From NCBI GenBank assembly GCA_964422185.1, contig CAYRAG010000004.1, positions 1 to 57,873 on the forward strand: a DNA stretch of 57,873 bases, given 5' to 3'. Source of the stretch: CALXCT01 sp964422185. GTDB lineage: Bacteria > Bacillota > Clostridia > Oscillospirales > Oscillospiraceae. The notes under the pieces are model-generated. The model did no database searches. It was not told the origin of the DNA and worked only from the letters and a program-made list of their open reading frames with translations. How positions within the stretch are numbered: position 1 is the stretch's first letter; each line of letters opens with the position of its first letter. A program made the translations under genes and the position numbers. This document shows, piece after piece, positions 50,186 through 57,873 of this stretch.

Positions 50186-50303
50186 GACCGTTTCCCCTTT
50201 CCGGGCTTCCGCGTCTCTGTCCTGCCCGGGGAGCGAAGCGAACGCAAAGGATTCTTCCAGGGAAACAGAACTTTTCAAGGGTCTTTTCTGCGGCGGACTG
50301 CCG

Positions 50304-50825
50304 TCACCGGCCGGTCTTCCCGTCCGCGCCGGTTTTCCCGCGGCGGCCTGATTTGCCGCGGGCCGGGGATTTCCCCTCCGGCGGATCCCCCGCACCGCTG
50401 ACGGACTGGTCAATGTCGTCCAGGCTGATGTCCTGCTCCAGCGAAATGACCTCCCGGGGCAGGAACTGCACATCCCGCCGGAGACTCCTCTCATATGCTT
50501 TACTGAACTTGTGCCCCGGGTACGCCCAGGGGACATCCGCAACCTGAATGCCGTGCTCCGGGCAGTTGATCCGGTGGGGGACATACTCCAGTTCCGCGGG
50601 GCTTCCTCCCACATTGAACAGGATCCAGACCTGCGGCTCCTCCGAGGGCGTGTCGTAGTACGGACAGCGTTTGTGGCAGATGGGGCAGTTGTCCTCAACC
50701 CGTTTATAGGGTCTCACTTTCATCCGGACATGCCGCACGCCCTGCTCGCCCGTGAACTCGGTCACTTTCCCAAACACGGTGTCGGTGAGGTAGAACGCTT
50801 TCTTGAAGTCCAAATCTGAGCTCAT
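50304..50825 (-). CDS. Stand-alone ISL3-transposase-type zinc-finger protein
   Basis: This 173-residue protein resembles only the N-terminal zinc-binding and linker part of ISL3-family transposases: NCPICHKRCPYYDT (CxxC), then YVPHRINCPEHG (paired Cys/His) and VADVPWAYPGHKFSKAYERSL. The DDE nuclease domain is absent. A basic tail with repeated GKSGRRGKTGADGKTGR follows. A strong GGAGGAG ribosome site precedes the ATG. It could be a truncated element or a domesticated DNA-binding protein. Confidence 0.75.
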   Translation of the reverse strand: MSSDLDFKKAFYLTDTVFGKVTEFTGEQGVRHVRMKVRPYKRVEDNCPICHKRCPYYDTPSEEPQVWILFNVGGSPAELEYVPHRINCPEHGIQVADVPWAYPGHKFSKAYERSLRRDVQFLPREVISLEQDISLDDIDQSVSGAGDPPEGKSPARGKSGRRGKTGADGKTGR

Positions 50826-50964
50826 CTGAACTCCTCCTTTCCCGGGCACAGAGCCCCGCTGCCGGAATTTTACCGCGTCCCGGGCGGATTCTCGCCCAAA
50901 TCCGCCGCGATTTCCCGGGAAACGGCATGGAGGAAAGCGGTTCTCCCGCCCGGATATTGAAACA

Positions 50965-50993
50965 GGGATCCGCACGGAAGCCGTGCGGATCCC
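50965..50993 (-). terminator. Terminator of htrA
   Basis: GGGATCCGCACGG (50965-50977) pairs perfectly with CCGTGCGGATCCC (50981-50993) over three bases. On the minus strand it is followed by TGTTTCAAT. Confidence 0.75.
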
Positions 50994-51011
50994 CGTGGGA
51001 ATCTGATCGGT

Positions 51012-52361
51012 TTATCTGAACCAGTAGTCAAACGGCCAGCCGAATCCCTGGCCCTGTTGTTGCTGTTGCTGCTGCTGGTCGCCTCCGGTCGGGGAGGGAA
51101 CCGGATCCTGCGCGCTCTCCGGCGTGGCGGTCAGGGTGGCGGTGAGTTCCATCTCCTGCCCGTCGCGCAGAATCTTCAGCGTCACGGTGTCCCCCACCGC
51201 GCACTCGTTCTTCACCGCCACCAGATCCTCCTGGCCGCTGATGGTCTTCCCGTTGAACGCGGTGATGACATCGCCCGCCAGAACGCCCGCCTTATCCGCC
51301 GGGCCGTCCTCGACGACACTCTCCACATAGGCGCCCGCGGGAACGCCGTACTGCTGAACCTCCTCGGTGACGGTGCGCACACTCACGCCCAGATACGGCT
51401 GCACCACATGGCCGTTTTCAATAATCTGGGTGATCAGGCCCTTCACCTGGTTGATGGGGATGGCAAAGCACAGGTTGTCCACAGAGGTTCCGCTGGTGCT
51501 GCTGGAGTATTTCGCGTTCGTGATGCCGATCACCTGGCCGTACTGATTGAACAGCGCGCCGCCGGAGTTGCCGGCGTTGATGGCGGTATCCGTCTGGATC
51601 AGCTTCATGGTGATCCCGGTGCTGAGCGTCACAGAGCGATCCAGCGCGCTCACGCTGCCGCTGGTCTGGGAGAAAGTCAGCTCGCCCAGGGGGTTGCCGA
51701 TGGCCACCACGGGGTCGCCCACCACCAGGGCGTCCGAGTCGCCCATCACCACCGGTTTGAGACCGGTCGCCTCAATCTTCAGCACTGCCAGGTCGTGGGT
51801 CTCGTCCACGCCCACCACGGTGGCGTCGTATTCGTCGCCGCTGTACAGGGAGACCGTGACGGATGTCGCGCCCTCAATGTTGATGACATGGTAGTTGGTC
51901 ACCACATAGCCGTCCTCCGAGATGATGAAGCCGGAGCCGGCGGCCGCCTGGTTGGTGGCCATGCCCCAGAAGTTCGTGGTCACGGCGTCCACGCGGATGC
52001 CCACGGTGCGATCCACATTGGCCGCGTAGATCTCGGCGGTGGTCAGCACCTCGCCTGAGGGCACATTGGCGATATCCACCGGCGAGAGGGGACTCTCGCT
52101 TTCATAGATGGTCGTCGAGCCCACATTGCTCTCCGCATGCCGCAGGTACAGGATGCTGCCGCCGATGCCGGCGGCGCCGCCGACGATGAGAGACATCAGA
52201 AACAGCGCCAGCGTTCTCAGGACGGTGTGGCGTTTTTTCTTTTTCTTCTTGGGGGGCGGGTTCACGGGACCTTCATCGACCACATTGTAACCGGTGTTCA
52301 CGGGAGGAGGGGTGCCAGGCTGGCCTCCGCCGTTGTTGTAAGAATAATTATATTCACTCAT
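51012..52361 (-). CDS. htrA: HtrA/DegP-type membrane-anchored serine protease
   Basis: This 449-residue protein has a Asn/Gly/Pro-rich cytosolic start, a Lys6 stretch, one transmembrane helix (about 48-72), the trypsin-like domain with catalytic His (TNYHVINIEG), Asp (ETHDLAVLK) and Ser (GNSGGALFN), and one PDZ domain (AYVESVVEDGPADKAGVLAGDVI). It ends in a Gln-rich tail (eight Gln in a row) and WPFDYWFR. It degrades misfolded proteins outside the membrane. An AAGGAGGAG site precedes ATG 52361. The promoter is unclear (weak TTCAAA/CATAAT upstream). Confidence 0.94.
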   Translation of the reverse strand: MSEYNYSYNNGGGQPGTPPPVNTGYNVVDEGPVNPPPKKKKKKRHTVLRTLALFLMSLIVGGAAGIGGSILYLRHAESNVGSTTIYESESPLSPVDIANVPSGEVLTTAEIYAANVDRTVGIRVDAVTTNFWGMATNQAAAGSGFIISEDGYVVTNYHVINIEGATSVTVSLYSGDEYDATVVGVDETHDLAVLKIEATGLKPVVMGDSDALVVGDPVVAIGNPLGELTFSQTSGSVSALDRSVTLSTGITMKLIQTDTAINAGNSGGALFNQYGQVIGITNAKYSSSTSGTSVDNLCFAIPINQVKGLITQIIENGHVVQPYLGVSVRTVTEEVQQYGVPAGAYVESVVEDGPADKAGVLAGDVITAFNGKTISGQEDLVAVKNECAVGDTVTLKILRDGQEMELTATLTATPESAQDPVPSPTGGDQQQQQQQQGQGFGWPFDYWFR

Positions 52362-52490
52362 TGTAATCTTCTCCTCCTTGTTCTGGGTTCTGTCCCAGTG
52401 TTCACTCTGAATGATAATCCCAATTTATGGCCGTTTCATGAAGAAAACCCGGACATATTATGAATATCCTGTGTGAAAATTTTGAACGCG

Positions 52491-55061
52491 TCAGCGCCCG
52501 GCGCGCATCTGCGCTTCGATCCACCGCAGGATCACATCCACGACATACGCTTTCTCCCGGGGCGTCAGAGGGTGTCCCTGCGGGATGCCGTGCCACTTCT
52601 CCAGACAGCCGCGGCAGCAGGTCGCGGTGGCGTGCTGCGCGAGAAACACGGGATGGCCGTCCGGCGCGCCCCGCATGGGGGTCTGTCTGCCGTCGTTCAC
52701 CGGCTGCGCCGGGGCGAGCCGCTTTTCCACGATGTCCTCTGCGTGGGTGCGCAGCACATCCATGCCAATGCGCCGGATATACGCCCGATCCGCGTCCGTC
52801 AGACGAAAGCGGCTGCGAAACTCGGATTTCGCCAGGCGCCGGAAGAGGTCGGTCTCCCGCCGGGGATCCGCACGGCGTTCGGGCGGCGGTTCCGGCACCG
52901 GATCGGCGCACTCCCGGATCCGGTCGGAGAGCATGGTGTTCCGCTTTGTGACGGACACATTCCGGATGGCCACGCTCAGCGCTTTCCTGGAGCCCACAAT
53001 CACCATGCATTTTTTCGCCCGCGTCACACCTGTATAGATCAGGTTGCGCTGCAGCATCATATAGTGGGTCATCAGCACCGGCATCACCACAATGGGGTAC
53101 TCCGAGCCCTGCGCCTTGTGGATGGTCACGGCGTAGGCCAGGGCCAGCTCATCCAGCTCTGAGCTGTCGTAGGTGACGCAGCGCCCGTCGAAGTCGACGG
53201 TCAGCTCCTGCTCCTCCGGATCCACGGACGAGACCGTGCCGATGTCCCCGTTGAAGACATCCTTGTCGTAGTTGTTCCTGATCTGCATGACCTTGTCCCG
53301 CGCACGGTACACGGCCCCGCCCCGGCGCAGTCCCGGCCCGTCCGGGTTCAGGGCCTCCTGCAGAACCTCATTGAGTTTCACCGTGCCGACCTCGCCTCTG
53401 CGCATCGGGGTGAGCACCTGGATGGAAGTCGCCTGCACCTTATAATAGCGTGGCAGCCTGGTCTTGACAAGACCCACAATCTGCGCCGCGGCGGCCGCCG
53501 CGTCCTCCTGCTCCTCAAAGAAAAAGTCGGTGTTCCGGCCGTTGCTCAGATCCGGCATTTTGCCCTGATTGATTTTGTGGGCGTTCATGACAATCCGGCT
53601 CGCCTGCGCCTGCCGGAAGATTTTCGTCAGTCTGACCACGGGGAAAACCCCGCTTTCGATGATGTCCCGCAGCACATTCCCCGCGCCCACGGAGGGGAGC
53701 TGGTCGATATCCCCCACCAGGATCAGGGTCATGGTGTCCGGAACCGCCCTGAGCAGGCTGTACATGAGCATGATATCGATCATGGAGCACTCATCCACGA
53801 TCAGGACATCGCCCTCCAGCGGATTGTCCACGCCTCTCTGGTATCCCTCCGGGGGCTTGTACTCCAGGAGGCGGTGGATGGTCTTCGCCTCCATCCTGGT
53901 CGTCTCAGACAGCCGCTTCGCGGCCCGGCCCGTGGGGGCAGCCAGGAGGATCTCCGCGCCCGCCGTCTCAAATGCCCGGATGATCCCCAGCGTTGTGGTC
54001 GTTTTTCCGGTGCCGGGCCCGCCGGTGAGAACCAGGATCTTGCTGCGGGCGGCAGCCCGGATCGCCTCCAGCTGCACCGGGTCGTAGGTCATGCCGGATT
54101 CGGCGCGGAGACTGGCCTCCAGCCGCTCCGGCGGGATGTGCATCCCCTCCGTGCTGTAGATCTGGTACAGCCGCCTGGCGGTGCCCGTCTCCGCGTAGTA
54201 GAACGGCGGCAGGTAGATGGCTGTCTCGTCCGGCTCCTCGGGATCCGCGTTCCGAACCGGATCCGTGATCACATCTTCTTCCTGGATCATCCTCTGGAGC
54301 GCGTCGGACAGGAGGTCGCGATCCACATCCAGCAGATCCGTCCCGGCGCTCAGGAGCATGTCCCGGGTGGCGTAGCAGTGGCCCCCGTCCGCCAGCTGAT
54401 TGAGCGTGTACAGAAGCCCGCTCCGGAGACGCACATACTTCTCTTTCTCAAATCCCAGCTTCGCCGCGATCTGATCGGCGGTCTTGAACCCGATGCCCCA
54501 GATGTCGTCCGCCAGCCGGTACGGGTTCTCCTTCACGATCTCGATGCTCTCGTTGCCGTATGTCTTATAGATCTTTGTGGCGTGGGCGGTGCTGACATTG
54601 TGGCTCTGGAGGAACAGCATGATGTTCCTGACCTCGTGCTGCTCTTTCCAGCTCTGCCTGATCCGCTCCACCCGGAGCTTTCCGATCCCGCTGACCCGGG
54701 TGAGCTCTTCCGGCGTCTCCTCAATGACGCGCAGCGTGTCCGCGCCGAACACATCCACGATCCGGCGGGCGAATTTCGGCCCGACGCCCCTGATCAGGCC
54801 CGAGCCGAGATACTTCTCAATGCCGTAGGCGTCGGCGGGCAGCACCTCCTCAAAGGTCTGGAACGAGAACTGGCGGCCGTACTTCGCGTCCATCCGCCAC
54901 TCGCCCGTCAGGGAGAGGACGGTGCCGGCATGGATCTCCGGCATCACGCCCACGGCGGTGACCAGTTCGCCATAGCCCTTCACCTGGCATCTGAGCACCG
55001 TAAAGCCGTTTTCCTCATTCTGATAGGTGACCCGTTCCACCACGCAGCGCAGCCGTTCCAT
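52491..55061 (-). CDS. recD2: RecD2-type DNA helicase fused to a DUF4186 domain
   Basis: This is an 856-residue SF1B 5'-3' helicase. The N-terminal OB-like and HhH regions (residues 1-200, GSGLIRGVGPKFARRIV) lead into the motor: Walker A GGPGTGKTTT, VDECSMIDIML, VGDIDQLPSVGAGNVL, and motif VI-type TIHKAQGSEYPIV with TGVTRAKK. RecD2 normally ends near residue 720. Here a Pro/Arg linker is followed by residues 736-856, a complete DUF4186 domain: LFRRLAKSEFRSRFRL, HAEDIVEKRLAPA, QHATATCCRGCLEKWHGIP, and YVVDVILRWIEAQM. No internal start codon lies at the junction. Start ATG 55061 is preceded by GCGGAAAG; the frame opens ten codons earlier. Confidence 0.92.
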   Translation of the reverse strand: MERLRCVVERVTYQNEENGFTVLRCQVKGYGELVTAVGVMPEIHAGTVLSLTGEWRMDAKYGRQFSFQTFEEVLPADAYGIEKYLGSGLIRGVGPKFARRIVDVFGADTLRVIEETPEELTRVSGIGKLRVERIRQSWKEQHEVRNIMLFLQSHNVSTAHATKIYKTYGNESIEIVKENPYRLADDIWGIGFKTADQIAAKLGFEKEKYVRLRSGLLYTLNQLADGGHCYATRDMLLSAGTDLLDVDRDLLSDALQRMIQEEDVITDPVRNADPEEPDETAIYLPPFYYAETGTARRLYQIYSTEGMHIPPERLEASLRAESGMTYDPVQLEAIRAAARSKILVLTGGPGTGKTTTTLGIIRAFETAGAEILLAAPTGRAAKRLSETTRMEAKTIHRLLEYKPPEGYQRGVDNPLEGDVLIVDECSMIDIMLMYSLLRAVPDTMTLILVGDIDQLPSVGAGNVLRDIIESGVFPVVRLTKIFRQAQASRIVMNAHKINQGKMPDLSNGRNTDFFFEEQEDAAAAAAQIVGLVKTRLPRYYKVQATSIQVLTPMRRGEVGTVKLNEVLQEALNPDGPGLRRGGAVYRARDKVMQIRNNYDKDVFNGDIGTVSSVDPEEQELTVDFDGRCVTYDSSELDELALAYAVTIHKAQGSEYPIVVMPVLMTHYMMLQRNLIYTGVTRAKKCMVIVGSRKALSVAIRNVSVTKRNTMLSDRIRECADPVPEPPPERRADPRRETDLFRRLAKSEFRSRFRLTDADRAYIRRIGMDVLRTHAEDIVEKRLAPAQPVNDGRQTPMRGAPDGHPVFLAQHATATCCRGCLEKWHGIPQGHPLTPREKAYVVDVILRWIEAQMRAGR

Positions 55062-55207
55062 CTTTCCGCGCTCAGATCCCCCCGGCAACACACGGGGCGG
55101 GGATCCAGACGCCGCTCCCCCCTTTCCTCCAGACCGGCGCAGGCGCGGCGCCGGAGCGCGGGACTGTTCCCCCCGTCTCCCGGCCGCGGGCTCTGCCGCC
55201 TGTCCTG

Positions 55208-55216
55208 ATTATACCA
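55208..55216 (-). promoter_or_regulatory. Extended -10 promoter of recD2
   Basis: On the minus strand TGG-TATAAT lies about 145 bases before the start codon, without a good -35. The leader between it and the gene is GC-rich with no clear element. Confidence 0.5.
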
Positions 55217-55259
55217 CAACCGTCCGCGCCCGGCACAGATTTCTTCCGGCCGCCCCCGG

Positions 55260-55288
55260 TTGAAAAAGCCCGCCGGGTGTGGTAAAAC
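55260..55288 (+). promoter_or_regulatory. Promoter of the SIMPL gene
   Basis: TTGAAA (55260-55265), a 17-base spacer and TAAAAC (55283-55288). Confidence 0.6.
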
Positions 55289-55338
55289 ATACGCAAAGAC
55301 GGGAGCGGCCGTCTTCCGGAGAAAGGACGGGAGAAATC

Positions 55339-55989
55339 ATGGCAAGAACCATCACCGTGAAAGGGGTCGGCACCGCCAGGGTCAGACCCGACTATGTCAT
55401 CCTCACGCTCTCCATCGCGGCAAAGGATCCGGATTATCCCGCGGCCATGGAGAAGGCGTCCGATCAGATCCGCCGGATTCAGGACGCGGCGGAACGCGCC
55501 GGCTTCGCACGGACCGATCTGAAGACGGCGGACTTCGATGTGAGCGCGGACTACGAGTCGCAAAAGGGCGAGGACGGAATCTATCACAATGTCTTCACCG
55601 GGTACACCTGCTCGTACCGCCTGACCCTCTCTTTCGATTTCAGCGCAGACCGCCTGGCCGGGACGCTCACCGCCCTCTCCGCGTGCGGCGCGAACCCGGA
55701 ACTGGGCATCTCGTTCACGGTAAAGGATCCGGCGGCGGTCAGCGAGGCGCTGCTGCGCGGCGCGGCGGAAAACGCGAGAGAAAAGGCGGAGATCCTTTGC
55801 GCCGCGTCCGGGGCGCAGCTGGGCAAACTGAAGTCCATCCTCTACGACTGGAGCGAGATCCAGATCCAGTCCCGGAGAACCTACGCCGTCATGCCCCTTA
55901 TGGCGGACGGCGCGTCCAGGGCGCCGGAGGTGGAACCGGAGGACATCCGGGCAGACGACACGGCGACTTTCGTCTGGGAGCTCTCCTGA
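55339..55989 (+). CDS. SIMPL (DUF541) domain protein
   Basis: This 216-residue protein starts MARTITVKGVGTARVRPDYV, the classic beginning of SIMPL domains. Next come ILTLSIAAKDPDYPAAMEKA and LKTADFDVSADYE. The C-terminal half has ISFTVKDPAAVSEALLRGA and ENAREKAEILCAASGAQLGKL. Most SIMPL proteins are exported; this one shows no signal peptide and is likely cytosolic. Function is unknown. GGGAG lies a few bases upstream of the start. Confidence 0.9.
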   Translation: MARTITVKGVGTARVRPDYVILTLSIAAKDPDYPAAMEKASDQIRRIQDAAERAGFARTDLKTADFDVSADYESQKGEDGIYHNVFTGYTCSYRLTLSFDFSADRLAGTLTALSACGANPELGISFTVKDPAAVSEALLRGAAENAREKAEILCAASGAQLGKLKSILYDWSEIQIQSRRTYAVMPLMADGASRAPEVEPEDIRADDTATFVWELS

Positions 55990-56004
55990 CTGCCCCGGCC
56001 GCTC

Positions 56005-56802
56005 TCAGAGATAGCGCTCCAGCACGATCTGAATCCGGCCCTTTTTCGACCGGCCGTTCACTTCCCGCAGTGCGCACTTGCCCATCCCCCGGCAGGTGAG
56101 CACATCCCCCTGCGCCACCGGCCGGTCCGGCTTGACGCACTCGCTGTGGTTCACCGCGACCCGGCCGGAGGCGATGAGCTCCGCCGCACGGGATCGGGAG
56201 ACGGAAAAGGCGCTGGCGCAGACGGCGTCCAGCCGCAGGGCGGCCACGGTGTCCCGGATGACTTTCACCGCGGGCGGCGTGACCGTCAGCTCTGAAAGGG
56301 GGATCTCCCCGGGCGTCAGCCTCCAGTGGCCGGCGCTCTCCCACTGGGACACCAGAATCTGCGCGGTCTCCCGCAGCACAAGCACCTGGCAGGAGTCATC
56401 GTGAACCAGGATGTCCCCCAGTTTCTCCCGGGTGAGGCTCAGCCCCATCAGGCTGCCCAGGATCTCCCGGTGGGTCAGCCCGGCGTCCGGGCTGAATTTC
56501 GCCTGAACCGCCGTGACGGGGCCCTCCGGATCCGCCAGAAAGTCTTCCTCCTCCAGCCAGTCCGGCAGAAAGACGCACACGCGCCGCTCCGCCTGATCGT
56601 AACCGCCGTAAAACAGATGGCGATCCGGCCCCGCGGCGCGGAGCAGAGCCCCGGCGGAGGCCTGTTCCTCCGGGGAGAGAAACGGCGTCCAGGCGGGAAC
56701 GGATCGGTGCTCCGCCGCGGCCTGTCTGTCCAGCACCCGGGCGAGCAGCGTGCGCTCCTCCCCGCTGCGGGCGAAGCGGTTGAGCAGTTCTGTCTTTGTC
56801 AT
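56005..56802 (-). CDS. YlmH-like S4-domain RNA-binding protein
   Basis: This 265-residue protein has the YlmH-type N-terminal domains (LLNRFARSGEERTLLARVLDR, FLSPEEQASAGALL, FYGGYDQAERRVCVFLPDWL). A C-terminal S4 domain follows: FSVSRSRAAELIASGRVAVNHSECVKPDRPVAQGDVLTCRG is its span, with SRSRAAELI as the core motif. YlmH proteins bind rRNA or stalled 50S subunits and affect cell division in Firmicutes. ATG 56802 is chosen; a longer frame upstream has no ribosome site. Confidence 0.9.
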   Translation of the reverse strand: MTKTELLNRFARSGEERTLLARVLDRQAAAEHRSVPAWTPFLSPEEQASAGALLRAAGPDRHLFYGGYDQAERRVCVFLPDWLEEEDFLADPEGPVTAVQAKFSPDAGLTHREILGSLMGLSLTREKLGDILVHDDSCQVLVLRETAQILVSQWESAGHWRLTPGEIPLSELTVTPPAVKVIRDTVAALRLDAVCASAFSVSRSRAAELIASGRVAVNHSECVKPDRPVAQGDVLTCRGMGKCALREVNGRSKKGRIQIVLERYL

Positions 56803-56856
56803 GGGAGAACGGCACCTCCTGCGCTCGCCGGCAATCCGGCGCCCCTTTGGGGATCT

Positions 56857-56885
56857 ATGATACAACCTGGCGCGGCGCGGCGCAA
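56857..56885 (-). promoter_or_regulatory. Promoter of the YlmH-like gene
   Basis: On the minus strand TTGCGC (56880-56885), a 17-base spacer and TATCAT (56857-56862). Confidence 0.65.
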
Positions 56886-56978
56886 CCCGTGTTTCGCCCG
56901 CCTCTCCTCCCTGGCCCGGGACGGTCTTGGCCCGCGGCCGCGGGCGCGGAACGCCCCGCGCAAAACGGCCCGTACCAC

Positions 56979-57007
56979 TTGACAATGGCCGTTTTCTGGT
57001 ATAGAAT
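56979..57007 (+). promoter_or_regulatory. Promoter of glyS
   Basis: TTGACA (56979-56984), a 17-base spacer and TAGAAT (57002-57007), about 315 bases upstream of the gene, followed by the T-box leader. Confidence 0.85.
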
Positions 57008-57019
57008 GCCACCATCAGG

Positions 57020-57253
57020 CACAAGGACGGGGAAAAACTCCCGCTGCCCGGCGGAAAAGAGAGAGGACGGTATGGTGCGAGTCCTCCGACGGCGCGGGGG
57101 GTGGCGTCCCCGGAGTGCGCGGGGAGGAAATGCCCCGCCGGCTCCCGCCGTTACCGGGGTCAGAGTGCGCGGCCGCCGGCCACGAATTCAGGTGGAACCA
57201 CGGACAAGTCTTTGTTCGCCCTGAGGCCCACATGGTCTCGGGGCGTTTCTTTT
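57020..57253 (+). ncRNA. T-box riboswitch of glyS
   Basis: The leader holds the T-box sequence AGGTGGAACCACGG (57190-57203), which pairs with the uncharged tRNA end. It is followed by a terminator: CGCCC-T-GAGGCC (57217-57228) pairs with GGTCTC-G-GGGCG (57234-57245), then TTTCTTTT. Stem I occupies roughly 57030-57130; I did not resolve the specifier codon but glycine is implied by the gene. Uncharged tRNA-Gly is expected to favour the antiterminator. Confidence 0.88.
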
Positions 57254-57320
57254 GCACCGGACCGGACAGAAACCACCGCCCGGACTGCGGGCGGGTGAAA
57301 AAAAGGAGTTTTACACAACG

Positions 57321-57873
57321 ATGAAAAACAGCGAGAAATCCATGGAGAAGATCGTCAACCTCTGTAAGAACCGGGGCTTCATCTTTGCCGGGTCGGAGAT
57401 CTACGGCGGACTGGCAAACACCTGGGACTACGGCCCCCTGGGCGTGGAGCTGAAGAACAATGTGAAAAAAGTCTGGTGGAAGAAGTTCGTCCAGGAGAAC
57501 CCCTACAATGTGGGCCTGGACGCCGCCATCCTGATGAATCCCCAGACCTGGGTCGCCTCCGGCCATGTGGGCGGCTTCTCGGATCCCCTGATGGACTGCC
57601 GGGAGTGCCACGAGCGCTTCCGTGCGGACAAGGTCATTGAGGAGTGGTGCCAGGCGAATGATTTCGACCTGGGCTGCAGTGTGGACGCCCTGACCCAGAG
57701 CCAGATGAAGGCGTTCATCGACGAGCACCAGGTGCCCTGCCCCTCCTGCGGCAAGTTCAACTGGACGGATATCCGCCAGTTCAACCTGATGTTCAAGACC
57801 TACCAGGGCGTCACTGAGGACGCGAAGAACACCGTATACCTCCGGCCCGTGACGGCGCAGGGCATCTTCGTCA
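57321..57873 (+). CDS. glyS: Glycyl-tRNA synthetase (single-chain class II), N-terminal part
   Basis: The gene starts at ATG 57321 with AAGGAG 13 bases upstream and runs off the right edge (184 codons seen). The sequence SMEKIVNLCKNRGFIFAGSE, then IYGGLANTWDYGPLGVELK, is the dimeric alpha-2 GlyRS beginning. MNPQTWVASGHVGGFSDPLMDC and the Cys pairs CRECHERFRAD and CPSCGKFNWTD form its zinc-like region. QFNLMFKTYQG and YLRPVTAQGIF belong to the catalytic core. The enzyme charges tRNA-Gly and is controlled by the T-box just upstream. Confidence 0.97.
   Translation, partial: MKNSEKSMEKIVNLCKNRGFIFAGSEIYGGLANTWDYGPLGVELKNNVKKVWWKKFVQENPYNVGLDAAILMNPQTWVASGHVGGFSDPLMDCRECHERFRADKVIEEWCQANDFDLGCSVDALTQSQMKAFIDEHQVPCPSCGKFNWTDIRQFNLMFKTYQGVTEDAKNTVYLRPVTAQGIFV

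Overview
This window is a high-GC stretch of chromosome from an anaerobic Gram-positive bacterium, most likely a gut-type Clostridia (Oscillospiraceae-like). This is an inference. It rests on class III anaerobic ribonucleotide reductase, the Firmicutes-specific pair of the Prp protease and an N-terminally extended L27, a T-box leader before glycyl-tRNA synthetase, DUF3793/flavodoxin and DUF6110 genes, and consensus TTGACA/TATAAT promoters with GGAGG ribosome sites. It looks like a scaffold from a short-read assembly: two 100-N gaps are each flanked by an identical 55-base repeat. Removing 155 bases at the second gap restores one continuous gene.

Layout. 1-1953: end of nrdD, then nrdG. 1997-3933 (minus): a YcxB-like membrane protein and proS. 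4444-5079: a flavoprotein. 5202-10154 (minus): a complete branched-chain amino acid ABC importer, livKHMGF. 10340-18928 (minus): a ten-gene aromatic amino acid operon, aroF-aroB-aroA-aroC-(gamma-carbonic-anhydrase-like)-pheA-aroK-aroQ-aroE-(SDR), nearly all joined by 4-base start/stop overlaps. 19322-20400 (minus): the azlCD branched-chain amino acid exporter. 20571-25499 (minus): a dpp/opp peptide importer. 25812-31344: an IS1634-type transposase homologue that has lost a catalytic Asp, next to a glycosyltransferase and a very long O-antigen-ligase-like protein. 31834-34183: rplU-prp-rpmA-obg. 34248-36311 (minus): a DEAD-box helicase with a long disordered tail. 36683-39842: an XRE regulator, a YciI-like protein, lepA and tRNA-Arg(CCT). 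39983-44076 (minus): a metal-homeostasis cluster of flavodoxin, DUF3793, DtxR-type regulator, a 26-residue membrane peptide, DUF6110 and a P1B-type ATPase, preceded by an unusual leader. 44452-47387 (minus): a 2-hydroxyacyl-CoA-dehydratase-like subunit and a dehydratase-domain/activase fusion. 47444-48858 (minus): a DUF4358-transglutaminase lipoprotein. 48981-55989: an AEC transporter, a stand-alone ISL3-type zinc-finger protein, HtrA, a RecD2 helicase fused to DUF4186, and a SIMPL protein. 56005-57873: a YlmH-like S4 protein, then T-box-glyS running off the end.

The genes combine into recognisable physiology: amino-acid and peptide uptake and export, complete chorismate and prephenate-to-phenylpyruvate synthesis, strictly anaerobic chemistry, and metal-controlled electron transfer. 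The most unusual signals are the near-total absence of the tetranucleotide ACGT across the whole window (one copy found by eye); the flavodoxin leader with two DtxR-like palindromes that also form a 22-base long-range inverted repeat around a G/C-tract; the RecD2-DUF4186 fusion; the dehydratase-activase fusion; and two transposase-derived, probably domesticated genes.
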